Assembly: GCA_027039465.1 (NCBI GenBank)
Contig: JALWEA010000278.1
Span: 1 to 11,776, forward strand
Direction of reading: 5' to 3'
DNA from: Calditrichia bacterium
GTDB lineage: Bacteria > Calditrichota > Calditrichia > Calditrichales > Calditrichaceae
DNA: 11,776 nucleotides
Shown: piece after piece, positions 1-6,955 of the stretch
Layout of the letters: each line of letters opens with the position of its first letter
Position numbering within the stretch: the stretch's first letter is position 1
Made by a program: the position numbers and the translations under genes
Notes under the pieces: model-generated
What the model was told of the DNA's origin: nothing
Seen by the model: the letters and a program-made list of their open reading frames with translations, nothing else
Database searches by the model: none

Positions 1-194
1 CGGTAATGAATGTCATGTCCGGTTTGATTAAAGCTTTTGTATTCGGCGGCGTTACGGCCATTATCGGCTGCCATGTCGGTTTTCATACCGAAGGCGGAGC
101 CGAGGGTGTCGGAAAAGCGACGATCAGAGCATTTGTGCTTTCTTCGGCTTTGATTTTGTTAAATGATTATTTGTTGTCGGTATTATTGTTTTAA
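1..194 (+). CDS. mlaE: MlaE-type ABC transporter permease, C-terminal fragment
   Basis: This is the 3' end of an inner-membrane permease of the MlaE family, the membrane subunit of the MlaFEDB lipid transporter that moves phospholipids between the inner and outer membranes. The visible part starts in mid-codon (first whole codon at base 3) and ends with TAA at 192-194. It shows the family's C-terminal pattern: SGLIKAFVFG, a helix ending in GCHVGFHTEGGAEGVG, then KATIRAF and a final hydrophobic helix ending in DYLLSVLLF. The GGAEGVG-x-ATxRAF stretch is the most diagnostic element. The gene continues upstream of the window, so the in-frame ATG at base 6 is internal and not the start. The ATPase gene follows after 38 nt, the usual mlaE-mlaF order. 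Family assignment is secure; the exact lipid substrate cannot be read from this fragment. Confidence 0.88.
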   Translation, partial: VMNVMSGLIKAFVFGGVTAIIGCHVGFHTEGGAEGVGKATIRAFVLSSALILLNDYLLSVLLF

Positions 195-232
195 AATAAA
201 TGGCGAAATGAGGAAAACGAAACACTGCAACC

Positions 233-991
233 ATGATTGAGATTGTCAATTTAAAAAAATCTTTCGAAGGTAAAATTGTTTTGCGTCGCGTAAACTTGAA
301 AGTTTACGACGGTGAAAAGCTGGTGATTATCGGGCGTAGCGGTTGCGGTAAGAGCGTACTCTTAAAAAATATCCTTAATTTAATGCAGCCGGACGACGGT
401 TACATTTTAGTCGATGACGTGCCCATTAAAATGGTCGGACAAAAAGATTTGTTTATTTTACGCAAACAATTCGGATTTCTCTTTCAAGGAGCTGCGCTTT
501 TCGATTCCATGACAGTAGCTGAAAATATCGCTTTACCGTTGGTGGAGCATACCAATATGTCCCAAAAAGAAATTGCCAAAAAAGTCGCCGAAAAACTGGA
601 GATGGTGGGTTTGCCAGGCATTGAAAAACTGAAACCTTCGGAATTGTCCGGCGGCATGAAAAAGCGTGTGGGGCTGGCGCGCGCCATTATCATGGATCCC
701 AAATACGTTCTTTACGACGAACCCACCACCGGGCTGGATCCCATCATGGCCGCCTCTATTGATCATTTGATTAATGAACTGAACGACCGCTTACAGGTAA
801 CTTCCATCATTGTCACTCATGACATGCAAAGCGTGGATCGCATCGCGGATCGTGTGGTTATGTTACACATGGGGAAGATTATCTTCGAAGGAGATCTAAA
901 CGATTTGCACACCACGGAGAACCCCATTGTGCATCAATTTGTACACGGTAAAATGGAAGGTCCCATTCAACCGAAGCCGGTGAAGTATTAA
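233..991 (+). CDS. mlaF: MlaF-type ABC transporter ATP-binding protein
   Basis: This is the ATPase subunit that powers MlaE-type phospholipid transport on the cytoplasmic face of the inner membrane. It has 252 residues, slightly shorter than E. coli MlaF. All nucleotide-binding elements are intact: Walker A GRSGCGKS (34-41), Q-loop glutamine Q85 in FLFQGAALFDSMTV, signature LSGGM (138-142), Walker B YVLYDEP with catalytic E163, D-loop GLD (167-169) and switch histidine H196 in IVTHDM. The FQGAALFDSMTVxENIALPL stretch is typical of the Mla/organic-solvent-tolerance branch. The ATG at 233 has no well-placed Shine-Dalgarno (GAGG at 210-213 is 19 nt away), but an in-frame TGA at 209-211 excludes an upstream start. 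Translation may depend on coupling to the permease gene. No MCE-domain gene (mlaD) follows; the next gene is an asparaginase 168 nt downstream. Confidence 0.92.
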   Translation: MIEIVNLKKSFEGKIVLRRVNLKVYDGEKLVIIGRSGCGKSVLLKNILNLMQPDDGYILVDDVPIKMVGQKDLFILRKQFGFLFQGAALFDSMTVAENIALPLVEHTNMSQKEIAKKVAEKLEMVGLPGIEKLKPSELSGGMKKRVGLARAIIMDPKYVLYDEPTTGLDPIMAASIDHLINELNDRLQVTSIIVTHDMQSVDRIADRVVMLHMGKIIFEGDLNDLHTTENPIVHQFVHGKMEGPIQPKPVKY

Positions 992-1082
992 AAGCATCGA
1001 AGTATTTTTACTTGGGTTTTTCCAATCGCTAAAATTAAAGGTCAATTAGTTTTTACCCTGTTTGAACGATTTTATTTTTAAT

Positions 1083-1112
1083 TTGATACAATCCTTTATT
1101 TTGGCTTAAATT
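1083..1112 (+). promoter_or_regulatory. Possible sigma-70-like promoter for the asparaginase run
   Basis: TTGATA (1083-1088) and TAAATT (1107-1112) are separated by 18 nt in the AT-rich gap before the asparaginase gene. An overlapping alternative is TTGAAC (1062-1067) with TACAAT (1087-1092), at a long 19-nt spacing. AT-rich DNA produces such matches by chance, so this is only a candidate. The 168-nt gap itself makes a promoter somewhere here likely. Confidence 0.3.
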
Positions 1113-1159
1113 ACAAATATTAAATTTAGGATTAAACGTCCAGAAAATCGGGATCTTAA

Positions 1160-2149
1160 ATGAAAAAAATTTTGCTGATTCACACCGGCGGAACCTTTGG
1201 TATGGTGCCCACCGAGCCGGATCACACGCTTGCTCCGGCCCAGGTACAGGATCATATTCTAAATATGGTGCCCGAAGTCAACCGTCTGGCGGAAATTGAC
1301 GTTTTAACGCCCTTTAATAAAGATAGCGCCAATGTCGGCATTCGGGAATGGGATTTGTTAAGCGGGCTTTTGTACCAACATTGGAATTCGTATGACGGTT
1401 TCGTGATTATTCACGGTACGGACACCATGACGTATACGGCGGCGGCATTGTCATTTTCCTTACGCCAAATAAATAAACCGGTAATCCTGACGGGTTCTCA
1501 GCGCCCGCTTTCACTTTCACGTTCCGATGCGCGCCTGAATTTGATCGATGCCATTGAGCTGGCCACCCTTGATTTACGTGAGGTGCTGATTGTTTTCAAT
1601 CAAAAAATATTTCGGGGCAATCGTACCAAGAAAATCAGTATTAAAAGCTACGATGCATTTGATTCCCCGAACTTTCCGCCACTCGGTGAAATCGGCGTGA
1701 CTATTGATATTGATTATACGCGCATGTTAAAAGCCCAAGGACCGCTTCGGCTTGAGAAAGGTTTTAATCCGAAACTTGTCGTGATTCCCATTCAACCCTC
1801 TTTATCACCGGAATACTTTACGGAAATACTCGGGAAGAATTTAGGCGCTTTGATTTTGTTGGGATTCGGTTCGGGCAATATCCCTTTCCCTGAACCCGGA
1901 TGGCTTTCATTGATTCGAAACGCTCAAGATCAAGGTATCAGCGTCTTTATCGGGAGCCAGTCAATTAAAGGTCACGTGGATTTAAGTTTATACGAATGCG
2001 GGCAACAGGCTTTAAAGGCAGGCGCGCATAGTCTGCAGGACATGACGCTGGAAGCAGCCTGGGTAAAATTAGCCAAAATTTTGCATCAAACATCGGAGCC
2101 CGACGAAATTGTACGGAAGTTCTACCAAGATTGGGCGGGCGAAATTTAA
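1160..2149 (+). CDS. ansA: Type I (cytoplasmic) L-asparaginase
   Basis: This enzyme hydrolyses L-asparagine to aspartate and ammonia. It has 329 residues, close to E. coli AnsA. The protein starts directly with the catalytic strand IHTGGTFGM and has no signal peptide, so it is the cytoplasmic rather than the periplasmic type. The first nucleophile is expected at T12. The second active-site motif is HGTDTM (T87, D88), D55-S56 corresponds to the substrate-binding DS pair, and K158 in RGNRTKK aligns with the catalytic lysine of the AnsA branch. The following YDAFDSPNFPPLGEIG segment is characteristic of AnsA. The start is supported by GGGA at 1150-1153, about 6 nt upstream of ATG. The stop codon TAA is followed immediately by the ATG of the deacetylase-like gene, so the two are probably cotranscribed. 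A glutaminase side activity cannot be excluded. Confidence 0.92.
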   Translation: MKKILLIHTGGTFGMVPTEPDHTLAPAQVQDHILNMVPEVNRLAEIDVLTPFNKDSANVGIREWDLLSGLLYQHWNSYDGFVIIHGTDTMTYTAAALSFSLRQINKPVILTGSQRPLSLSRSDARLNLIDAIELATLDLREVLIVFNQKIFRGNRTKKISIKSYDAFDSPNFPPLGEIGVTIDIDYTRMLKAQGPLRLEKGFNPKLVVIPIQPSLSPEYFTEILGKNLGALILLGFGSGNIPFPEPGWLSLIRNAQDQGISVFIGSQSIKGHVDLSLYECGQQALKAGAHSLQDMTLEAAWVKLAKILHQTSEPDEIVRKFYQDWAGEI

Positions 2150-3079
2150 ATGTGGAATCCCTTTCGACATGAGTATGTTCGTGTGGTTTATTCGGCCGAT
2201 TACATTTACGGCCTGCCTTCCGTTGGCGAGCATCAGACCTTTGACATCATGCGCTTTAAGAAAATTCGGGATCGTCTGGTCAAGGAAAAATTACTGACTC
2301 GCAAGAATATTTTACAGCCCGATCTATGTTCTTACGACGATTTGCGATTGGTTCATACGGAAGAATATTTAAAAAAGCTGCAAGATCCGCAATATGTGAA
2401 TCGGGTGCTTCGCCTGGATGCCGTTAATCTCTTTTACAATTCGATTCTGGAATATTTCCGTGCGGTAACAGGTGGTACCTTGTTGGCAACCGCCTTTGCG
2501 CTGCGCCGGAATATTCCCACTTTCAATTTGGGCGGCGGCTACCACCATGCCCATGCCGATAAAGCGGAAGGTTTTTGCCTGATTAATGATGTGGCTGTTG
2601 CCATTGAAAAATTTCGGGCTTTGGGCAGGGCGCATCGCTTCATGATTATTGATTTGGATTACCATCAGGGCAATGGTAATTTACTGTATTTTAAAGACGA
2701 TGCGGATGTGTTTACGTTTTCGATTCATGCCGATGCCTGGGTTGAAATCGATCGTCCGCAGAACCGCGATATTTTGGTGCCTTCAAACTGTGACGACGAG
2801 ACCTATTTGACGGTTTTGGCGCAGGAGTTGCCGCCGGTCTTTAACGAGTTTCAGCCGGAAGCGGTTTTTTACATTGCCGGTTCGGATCCTTACGAAAAAG
2901 ATGCCATCGGAGATATGCGCATTTCCCGTCAAGGCATGCTGGAGCGTAACTTGTTTGTCTATCGCATGGTTCGGGAGAAGGAAATCCCGTTGATTGTTCT
3001 GGCCGGCGGCGGCTATGGCAAGGATAGTTGGGAAGTGTACTACGATTTTATCGCTTATTGTTTGAAAAATAAAAAATGA
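2150..3079 (+). CDS. Histone-deacetylase-family (class IV / HDAC11-like) deacylase
   Basis: This 309-residue protein belongs to the zinc-dependent arginase/deacetylase superfamily and resembles the class IV (HDAC11) branch. Evidence includes LGGGYHHAHADKAEGFCLIND with the catalytic His pair H132-H133, DLDYHQGNG with metal ligands D170 and H172, AGSDPYEKDAIGDMRIS with the third ligand D246, and AGGGYG with the transition-state tyrosine Y289. All catalytic and metal positions are present, so it should be an active amide hydrolase. Bacterial members act on acyl-lysine proteins, acetylpolyamines or other acylated amines; the substrate here is not readable. There is no signal peptide, so it is cytoplasmic. 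Its ATG directly abuts the asparaginase stop, and its TGA overlaps the ribosome binding site of the next gene, implying translational linkage. It is not a classical acetoin-utilisation AcuC context. Confidence 0.88.
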   Translation: MWNPFRHEYVRVVYSADYIYGLPSVGEHQTFDIMRFKKIRDRLVKEKLLTRKNILQPDLCSYDDLRLVHTEEYLKKLQDPQYVNRVLRLDAVNLFYNSILEYFRAVTGGTLLATAFALRRNIPTFNLGGGYHHAHADKAEGFCLINDVAVAIEKFRALGRAHRFMIIDLDYHQGNGNLLYFKDDADVFTFSIHADAWVEIDRPQNRDILVPSNCDDETYLTVLAQELPPVFNEFQPEAVFYIAGSDPYEKDAIGDMRISRQGMLERNLFVYRMVREKEIPLIVLAGGGYGKDSWEVYYDFIAYCLKNKK

Positions 3080-3085
3080 GGAAAT

Positions 3086-3988
3086 ATGAAAATAAGAATA
3101 CCAAGACGTTACCAACGCATTGCCCGGTTACTGACAACCGCCGAATTGCAGGAACCCAGCACTTCCGATGTGTTGCTTTCGGAAAAAGATCTGTTTGAAT
3201 TAAATATCGGCGCACGGTCCGAAGGGCTTTTCCTTGGATTTTATTCGAAAAAGGGGATTATCAACGCATTAAAACGCTATAGTCTGATCAAAAACCTGAA
3301 TGATTTGGGATTTAATGATCTTATTTTTGAAATCAATACCAATGATCCTTATATTCACCGCCTTATTATTTATGATGGCAAAAAGTCGAGTGATCGCCTG
3401 CTAATCGAAGCGGTTTTGCGTCGCAAGTCCGTTGAAATTCAAATGCCGTTTCGAACACATCTTAACGGCCGTTCCTATGAAACGTTGGCCATTGAATGGA
3501 TGTGCATGCAAAATCCCGATAAGGCCTTCACTAAAAAGCGGCCTCAATTACCAGGGCAACAGTATCCCGGCTTGGGCCTGGCTTCCAAGGCATTGGAAAT
3601 TCTGCTGATTACGGCCTGGCGTTTACACTTGGCCGGATTATTAAATACTCCGGATCATTTTCACAATGCTTATTTGTATTCAAGAATCTTTTATTATGTC
3701 AATCCGGAGCATCAGGCCTGGTTCGAAGCGCTAAAGCGAGATTTGAAAAGTTATCCTTTGCACGTAATTTCGTGGGCCATTGAATGGAATCTTGTTATTG
3801 ACGAAAAGCAGGGTAAGCCGCTGGAATGGGTTATCGGTCAGCAGATTGTTCCTTTAAATGCCGAGTTGAAAAAGCTTTTTAAATCGGACGAATATCGCCG
3901 TTATGTCAAAGAAAAAAGCAAAGATTATAAGTTTCGATTAGATTATGAAAAATATAAACAAATCGAAAAAAACAGGAGGAATTCATGA
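3086..3988 (+). CDS. Uncharacterised protein with GNAT-like motifs
   Basis: I do not recognise this 300-residue protein as a named family. The middle carries features that resemble a GNAT acyltransferase fold. A strand-like YETLAIEWMCM (131-141) is followed by QQYPGLGLASKALEILL (158-174), which looks like the acyl-CoA pyrophosphate-binding Q/R-x-x-G-x-G/A loop and helix. HNAYLYSRIFYYV (193-205) resembles the late N-x-x-A-x-x-LYxxxGF motif. The spacing of about 36 residues between them is normal for GNATs. The N-terminus (1-45) is basic and helical, and the C-terminus (about 258-300) is a highly charged Lys/Glu helix. There are no membrane segments or signal peptide. GAGG at 3078-3081 overlaps the upstream stop and precedes ATG by 4 nt. 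Its TGA overlaps the efp start as ATGA. The coding call is secure; the acyltransferase reading is inference from motifs only. Confidence 0.85.
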   Translation: MKIRIPRRYQRIARLLTTAELQEPSTSDVLLSEKDLFELNIGARSEGLFLGFYSKKGIINALKRYSLIKNLNDLGFNDLIFEINTNDPYIHRLIIYDGKKSSDRLLIEAVLRRKSVEIQMPFRTHLNGRSYETLAIEWMCMQNPDKAFTKKRPQLPGQQYPGLGLASKALEILLITAWRLHLAGLLNTPDHFHNAYLYSRIFYYVNPEHQAWFEALKRDLKSYPLHVISWAIEWNLVIDEKQGKPLEWVIGQQIVPLNAELKKLFKSDEYRRYVKEKSKDYKFRLDYEKYKQIEKNRRNS

Positions 3989-4551
3989 AGTTAAAAGCAA
4001 TTCAATTGCGCAAAGGTAATATCATTATTTACAACAATGATTTATACGTTCTTACGGATGTTACGCATATTACCCCCGGGAAAGGGCAGGCCGTCGTACA
4101 AACGAAAATGAAACACATTCAAACCGGTCAAAACGCCGAAAAGCGCTACCGCCCGGATGAAACGGTTGAAAAAGCGGAATTGGAAACGCGTAAAATGGAA
4201 TATATTTATGAGGACGGCGAGCATCTTGTTTTTATGGATCAGGAAACTTATGAACAAATTCCCATCCATAAAGATCTTTTAGGCGATGCCATCCTTTACA
4301 TGTTACCCAATACGGTGGTTGATGTTGATTTCCATGAAGGCAAACCGATCGGGGTGGAACTTCCGCTGTCCGTTGATTTAAAGGTCGTGGAAACCGAACC
4401 GAATATGAAAACCGCCACGGTTACTTCTTCCTACAAACCGGCGATTTTGGAAACCGGACTAAAAGTACAAATTCCGCCCTTTATTGAAGAAGGTGAAATC
4501 GTACGGATCGATACCCGAGACGGGAAATATCTGGAACGGGTAAAAAAATAA
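3985..4551 (+). CDS. efp: Translation elongation factor P
   Basis: EF-P binds between the ribosomal P and E sites and stimulates peptide-bond formation at polyproline stretches. The protein has 188 residues, the normal length, with the three beta-barrel domains in order. Domain I carries the tip loop ITPGKGQA with K33, the position that is post-translationally modified in many bacteria. Domain II contains YEDGEHLVFMDQETYEQI. Domain III contains KPAILETGLKVQIP and the C-terminal IDTRDGKYLERV. The TPGKGQ tip and the domain III motif favour EF-P over the YeiP paralogue. No recognised modification enzyme (EpmA/EpmB, EarP or YmfI type) is in the window. A strong AGGAGG (3974-3979) lies 5 nt before the ATG, and the start overlaps the upstream stop as ATGA, so it is translationally coupled to the uncharacterised gene. 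A terminator follows. Confidence 0.95.
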   Translation: MKLKAIQLRKGNIIIYNNDLYVLTDVTHITPGKGQAVVQTKMKHIQTGQNAEKRYRPDETVEKAELETRKMEYIYEDGEHLVFMDQETYEQIPIHKDLLGDAILYMLPNTVVDVDFHEGKPIGVELPLSVDLKVVETEPNMKTATVTSSYKPAILETGLKVQIPPFIEEGEIVRIDTRDGKYLERVKK

Positions 4552-4560
4552 TGAAGATCA

Positions 4561-4585
4561 GGCTGGCTTTAAGCCGGCCGTTTTT
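4561..4585 (+). terminator. Rho-independent terminator after efp
   Basis: A 7-bp GC-rich stem, GGCTGGC (4561-4567) with GCCGGCC (4573-4579), contains one G-U pair and encloses the loop TTTAA. It is followed by G and five T residues. It begins 9 nt after the efp stop and closes the asparaginase-to-efp run. Confidence 0.88.
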
Positions 4586-4881
4586 ATTTGTTTTCTTGAA
4601 AATGGCGGAATCGATAAAGAACAAACAATTCTTTGGGGAATGGTAAACGTTTTCGAAGTGCGAAACACAAATGTCTTGATGATAGCAGCAAAGTAGTTTT
4701 TTCCCTTTAAAAATCCGGTGAAATTTTTAGCCCGAATAACGCTTGAATTCGTAAAAAAATAAGAATATTTGCTTTTTAGAAACGAGAGAAATAAAAAACA
4801 ACGAAAAGTTGTGCTTTGTGCCCTGCGGAACAAAAATAATTTGCCAACATTAAAAAATCAAAGAGCTTTGGAGAAATAAAT
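4586..4881. other. AT-rich intergenic region, little supported content
   Basis: About 296 nt between the efp terminator and the receiver gene. I see no credible gene on either strand. TTGAAT (4743-4748) with TATTTG (4766-4771) at 17-nt spacing is a weak promoter candidate that would leave a leader of about 100 nt. A small hairpin, ACAAC/GTTGT with loop GAAAA (4798-4812), lies in that leader. No riboswitch class is recognised. Confidence 0.4.
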
Positions 4882-5649
4882 GTGAGTGCGCAAGTAACAA
4901 AGTCCGAAAATGCAAAGCAATATGCCATTTTAATTGTCGAGGATGATGCGAATTTTGCTTTTTTGGAAAAAGAGATGATCGAAGATAATTTCGACGATCC
5001 GGTTATTGTTCGGCACAACATGGGTTCCGTAACGGATCAGGATATTGATGCGGCAAAATTGGCGATTATGGACTTTAATCTGCCTGATGCCACCGGTGAA
5101 GAGCTCATCAAAACATTTCGTAAACGCAGCGATGTGCCGGTTTTGGTCGTTACGGGAAATCAGCATCTTGAAACGGCTATCAAGACATTACGTGAAGGAG
5201 CTAATGACTTTCTAGTAAAATCGCCCCAAACATTGATCATGCTGCCTAACGCCATCGAAAGAGCGTTGAAAGAATACCGGAATAAGCAGTTATTAAAAGA
5301 AGAAGAGATTAAACGTGAACGCATGGACGCGCAAATAGAAACGTTGCGACAGGTTTTGACGACGTTGGCGCATTACATTAATAATTCAACGACTACGATT
5401 TCGGGCTATGCCCAGCTCTGCCAGAAGAATTGTCAAGATCCAAAGAACCTTGAAAAGTTGATTAACGTCAGTATTAAAGAAACGGCGCGCATTACCTTTG
5501 TCTTACAAGAGTTGGAAAATTTGGTAAATAAATTGGAACTGAAAACAACTAGTTATTTAAATGTTCCTGACGCCATGTTTGCCATTGAAGAGCGGATTCA
5601 GGAAAAAATGAAGAATTACGAACGGAAAAAAGGAACGAATGTACATTAA
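4882..5649 (+). CDS. Response-regulator receiver fused to a DHp-like helix, no kinase ATPase domain
   Basis: A 255-residue signalling protein in two parts. Residues about 14-130 form a complete CheY-like receiver: acidic pocket E20-D21-D22, phosphoacceptor D64 in AIMDFNLPD, switch T91 in VVTGN, and K113 in FLVKS. A charged helix (about 131-155) follows, then a segment like a histidine-kinase dimerisation/phosphotransfer helix, LAHYINNSTTTISGYAQL, with H164 at the phospho-histidine position and a second helix to about 215. The usual acidic residue after the histidine is replaced by Y165, and no ATP-binding (HATPase) domain follows, so it cannot autophosphorylate. The start is GTG at 4882 with GGAG at 4870-4873. 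The overlapping ATG at 4880 is followed at once by TGA and is not used. It may be a phosphotransfer or scaffold protein; the partner is unknown. No DNA-binding domain is visible. Confidence 0.85.
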   Translation: MSAQVTKSENAKQYAILIVEDDANFAFLEKEMIEDNFDDPVIVRHNMGSVTDQDIDAAKLAIMDFNLPDATGEELIKTFRKRSDVPVLVVTGNQHLETAIKTLREGANDFLVKSPQTLIMLPNAIERALKEYRNKQLLKEEEIKRERMDAQIETLRQVLTTLAHYINNSTTTISGYAQLCQKNCQDPKNLEKLINVSIKETARITFVLQELENLVNKLELKTTSYLNVPDAMFAIEERIQEKMKNYERKKGTNVH

Positions 5650-5675
5650 TTAAACGAATTCGGGCTAATGGAAAC

Positions 5676-5704
5676 TTGATAGCAATAGAAGAAAATGTTA
5701 TATT
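5676..5704 (+). promoter_or_regulatory. Strong sigma-70-like promoter for the TPR gene
   Basis: TTGATA (5676-5681) and TATATT (5699-5704) are separated by exactly 17 nt, each matching the consensus hexamer at five of six positions. The predicted transcription start near 5711 gives a leader of about 30 nt carrying the AAGGAGG ribosome binding site at 5727-5733. It is the best promoter match I found in the window. Confidence 0.7.
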
Positions 5705-5739
5705 AAAAATTTGAAATAATTTACATAAGGAGGTATCCG

Positions 5740-6621
5740 GTGAAACGCATGAGATTTTTTGCTTTTTTAATGGCTGTGCTGCTGATTAGCAGCTCGATGG
5801 TTTTTGCGCAGAAAAAAGCCAGAAAACCCGAAGCAGGGCAGGCGTATAATGACGGTTTGAACTTAGCAAAAAAGCAAAAATACGAGCAGGCTATTACCAA
5901 GTTCCAAACGGCTGTTGCCAAGGATGATAGTTTTCCGGAAGCTTACTACATGATGGGCTATTGCTACAAGAAATTGCGCGAGTATGACAAAGCCAAGGAA
6001 GCCTTTCGGAATGCCATTAAATTAAATAAAAAATTTGAAGTTGCCTATATTGCACTTGGAAATTTATTAGCTGCGGAAGGAAAAAATCGGGAGGCGATCG
6101 CAGCCTTTCAAGCGGTACTTTCGTTTAACGATCGTTCGGCAAAAGCAAATTACGGCTTGGGAAAGATTTTCTACGAGCAAAAGAACTACAAGAAAGCAGT
6201 GGAATATTTGCAGAAAGCAGTGGCGGCCAATCCCAAATATTCAAAGGCATATAATATCTTAGGCCTTACATTGGAAAAGTTAAAACGTTATCCCGAGGCG
6301 ATTGATGCCTTTAAGAAAGCTATTGCCAACGAACGCAGAAGAAGTTTAAAAGGCGATTATTATTATCGTTTGGGTAAGGTTTATGTGGAAGCCAAAAAAT
6401 ACGATGCTGGTATTAAGGCGTTAAAACAGGCTACGGCCATGTCGCGCAGTGCCATGATTGTGGCCGGCGCCAATTTTTATTTGGGTGAAGCTTACAAGCA
6501 TAAAGGCCTTAAACAAAAAGCCCTGCAGTATTACGAAAAAGCGGCCAAACATCGCGTTTGGAAGCAACCGGCCGAATATGAAATCGACATGATTAAGCAT
6601 CCGGATAAGTACGCTTACTAA
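5740..6621 (+). CDS. Exported tetratricopeptide-repeat protein
   Basis: A 293-residue protein with a Sec-type signal peptide: basic KRMR, a hydrophobic core, and likely cleavage at VFA|QKK after A23. There is no lipobox cysteine, so a soluble periplasmic location is expected. The mature part is almost entirely TPR units of about 34 residues, roughly seven. They begin near AYNDGLNLAKKQKYEQAI, AYYMMGYCYKKLREYDKA, AYIALGNLLAAEGKNREA, ANYGLGKIFYEQKNYKKA, AYNILGLTLEKLKRYPEA, DYYYRLGKVYVEAKKYDA and ANFYLGEAYKHKGLKQKA. TPR solenoids mediate protein-protein contacts; no catalytic domain is present, so the partner and process are unknown. The GTG start is chosen because AAGGAGG (5727-5733) lies 6 nt upstream, whereas the next ATG (5749) would be 15 nt away. 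It appears monocistronic. Confidence 0.9.
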   Translation: MKRMRFFAFLMAVLLISSSMVFAQKKARKPEAGQAYNDGLNLAKKQKYEQAITKFQTAVAKDDSFPEAYYMMGYCYKKLREYDKAKEAFRNAIKLNKKFEVAYIALGNLLAAEGKNREAIAAFQAVLSFNDRSAKANYGLGKIFYEQKNYKKAVEYLQKAVAANPKYSKAYNILGLTLEKLKRYPEAIDAFKKAIANERRRSLKGDYYYRLGKVYVEAKKYDAGIKALKQATAMSRSAMIVAGANFYLGEAYKHKGLKQKALQYYEKAAKHRVWKQPAEYEIDMIKHPDKYAY

Positions 6622-6661
6622 TCCGATGAAAAATAAATTCTAAATTTGAAAATTTGTAAAA

Positions 6662-6691
6662 GGTCAGGGGAGGCTGCGTGCTTCCCCGGCC
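6662..6691 (+). other. Stable hairpin between the TPR gene and rpsU
   Basis: GGGGAGGC (6667-6674) pairs with GCTTCCCC (6680-6687) through one G-U pair around the loop TGCGT. It is extended outward by GGTC/GGCC past a bulged A. No T-run follows on the + strand, so it is not a canonical terminator for the TPR gene. On the minus strand a TTTT tract does follow, but no minus-strand gene ends here. It may be an RNA 3' end, an attenuator or an S21 leader structure; the structure is seen, the role is not. Confidence 0.5.
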
Positions 6692-6744
6692 ATCATTAAA
6701 ATAAACTTTAAGTATCACCATTGGAAAGGAGCTTTAGTTAGCTT

Positions 6745-6942
6745 ATGATTACAGTTAAAGTAAGAGAAAACGAACCTTTCGAAAAAGCATTCAAACGTTT
6801 TACGAAAGCCTGTGAAAAGTCGGGTTTGATGGCCGATATTAAACGTCATCAGCACTATGAAAAACCGAGTGAGCAGAAAAAACGCCGTATGAATCAGGCC
6901 CGGCGCAAAATGAGAAAATTAATGGCTGAAATGAATCGATAG
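6745..6942 (+). CDS. rpsU: 30S ribosomal protein S21
   Basis: S21 is a small basic protein of the 30S platform near the anti-Shine-Dalgarno end of 16S rRNA, needed for efficient initiation on many messages. The 65-residue protein has the family pattern: ITVKVRENEPFEKAFKRF, then KACEKSGLMADIKRHQHYEKPSEQK, and a basic C-terminal tail (KKRRMNQARRKMRKL). Length is normal. AAGGAG (6726-6731) sits about 13 nt from the ATG, longer than ideal, but an in-frame TAG at 6739-6741 fixes the start. It heads a close cluster with yqeY, cvpA and mutS2; the rpsU-yqeY pairing is common in bacteria. I see no clear promoter in the 123 nt upstream. Confidence 0.95.
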   Translation: MITVKVRENEPFEKAFKRFTKACEKSGLMADIKRHQHYEKPSEQKKRRMNQARRKMRKLMAEMNR

Positions 6943-6955
6943 ATAGGCATAAAAA

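Noticed and set aside
1000..1013. Small AAGTA/TACTT hairpin after mlaF, followed by GGG and a T-run
   Set aside because: The stem is only 5 AT-rich pairs and the T-run is separated from it by GGG, too weak to call a terminator.
4558..4833. A 91-codon minus-strand open frame in the efp-receiver intergenic region
   Set aside because: It overlaps the efp terminator, has low-complexity composition with no recognisable motif, and has no convincing ribosome binding site.
4880..4885. ATG at 4880 as start of the receiver gene
   Set aside because: It is followed immediately by TGA; the overlapping GTG at 4882 gives the receiver frame and has GGAG at suitable spacing.
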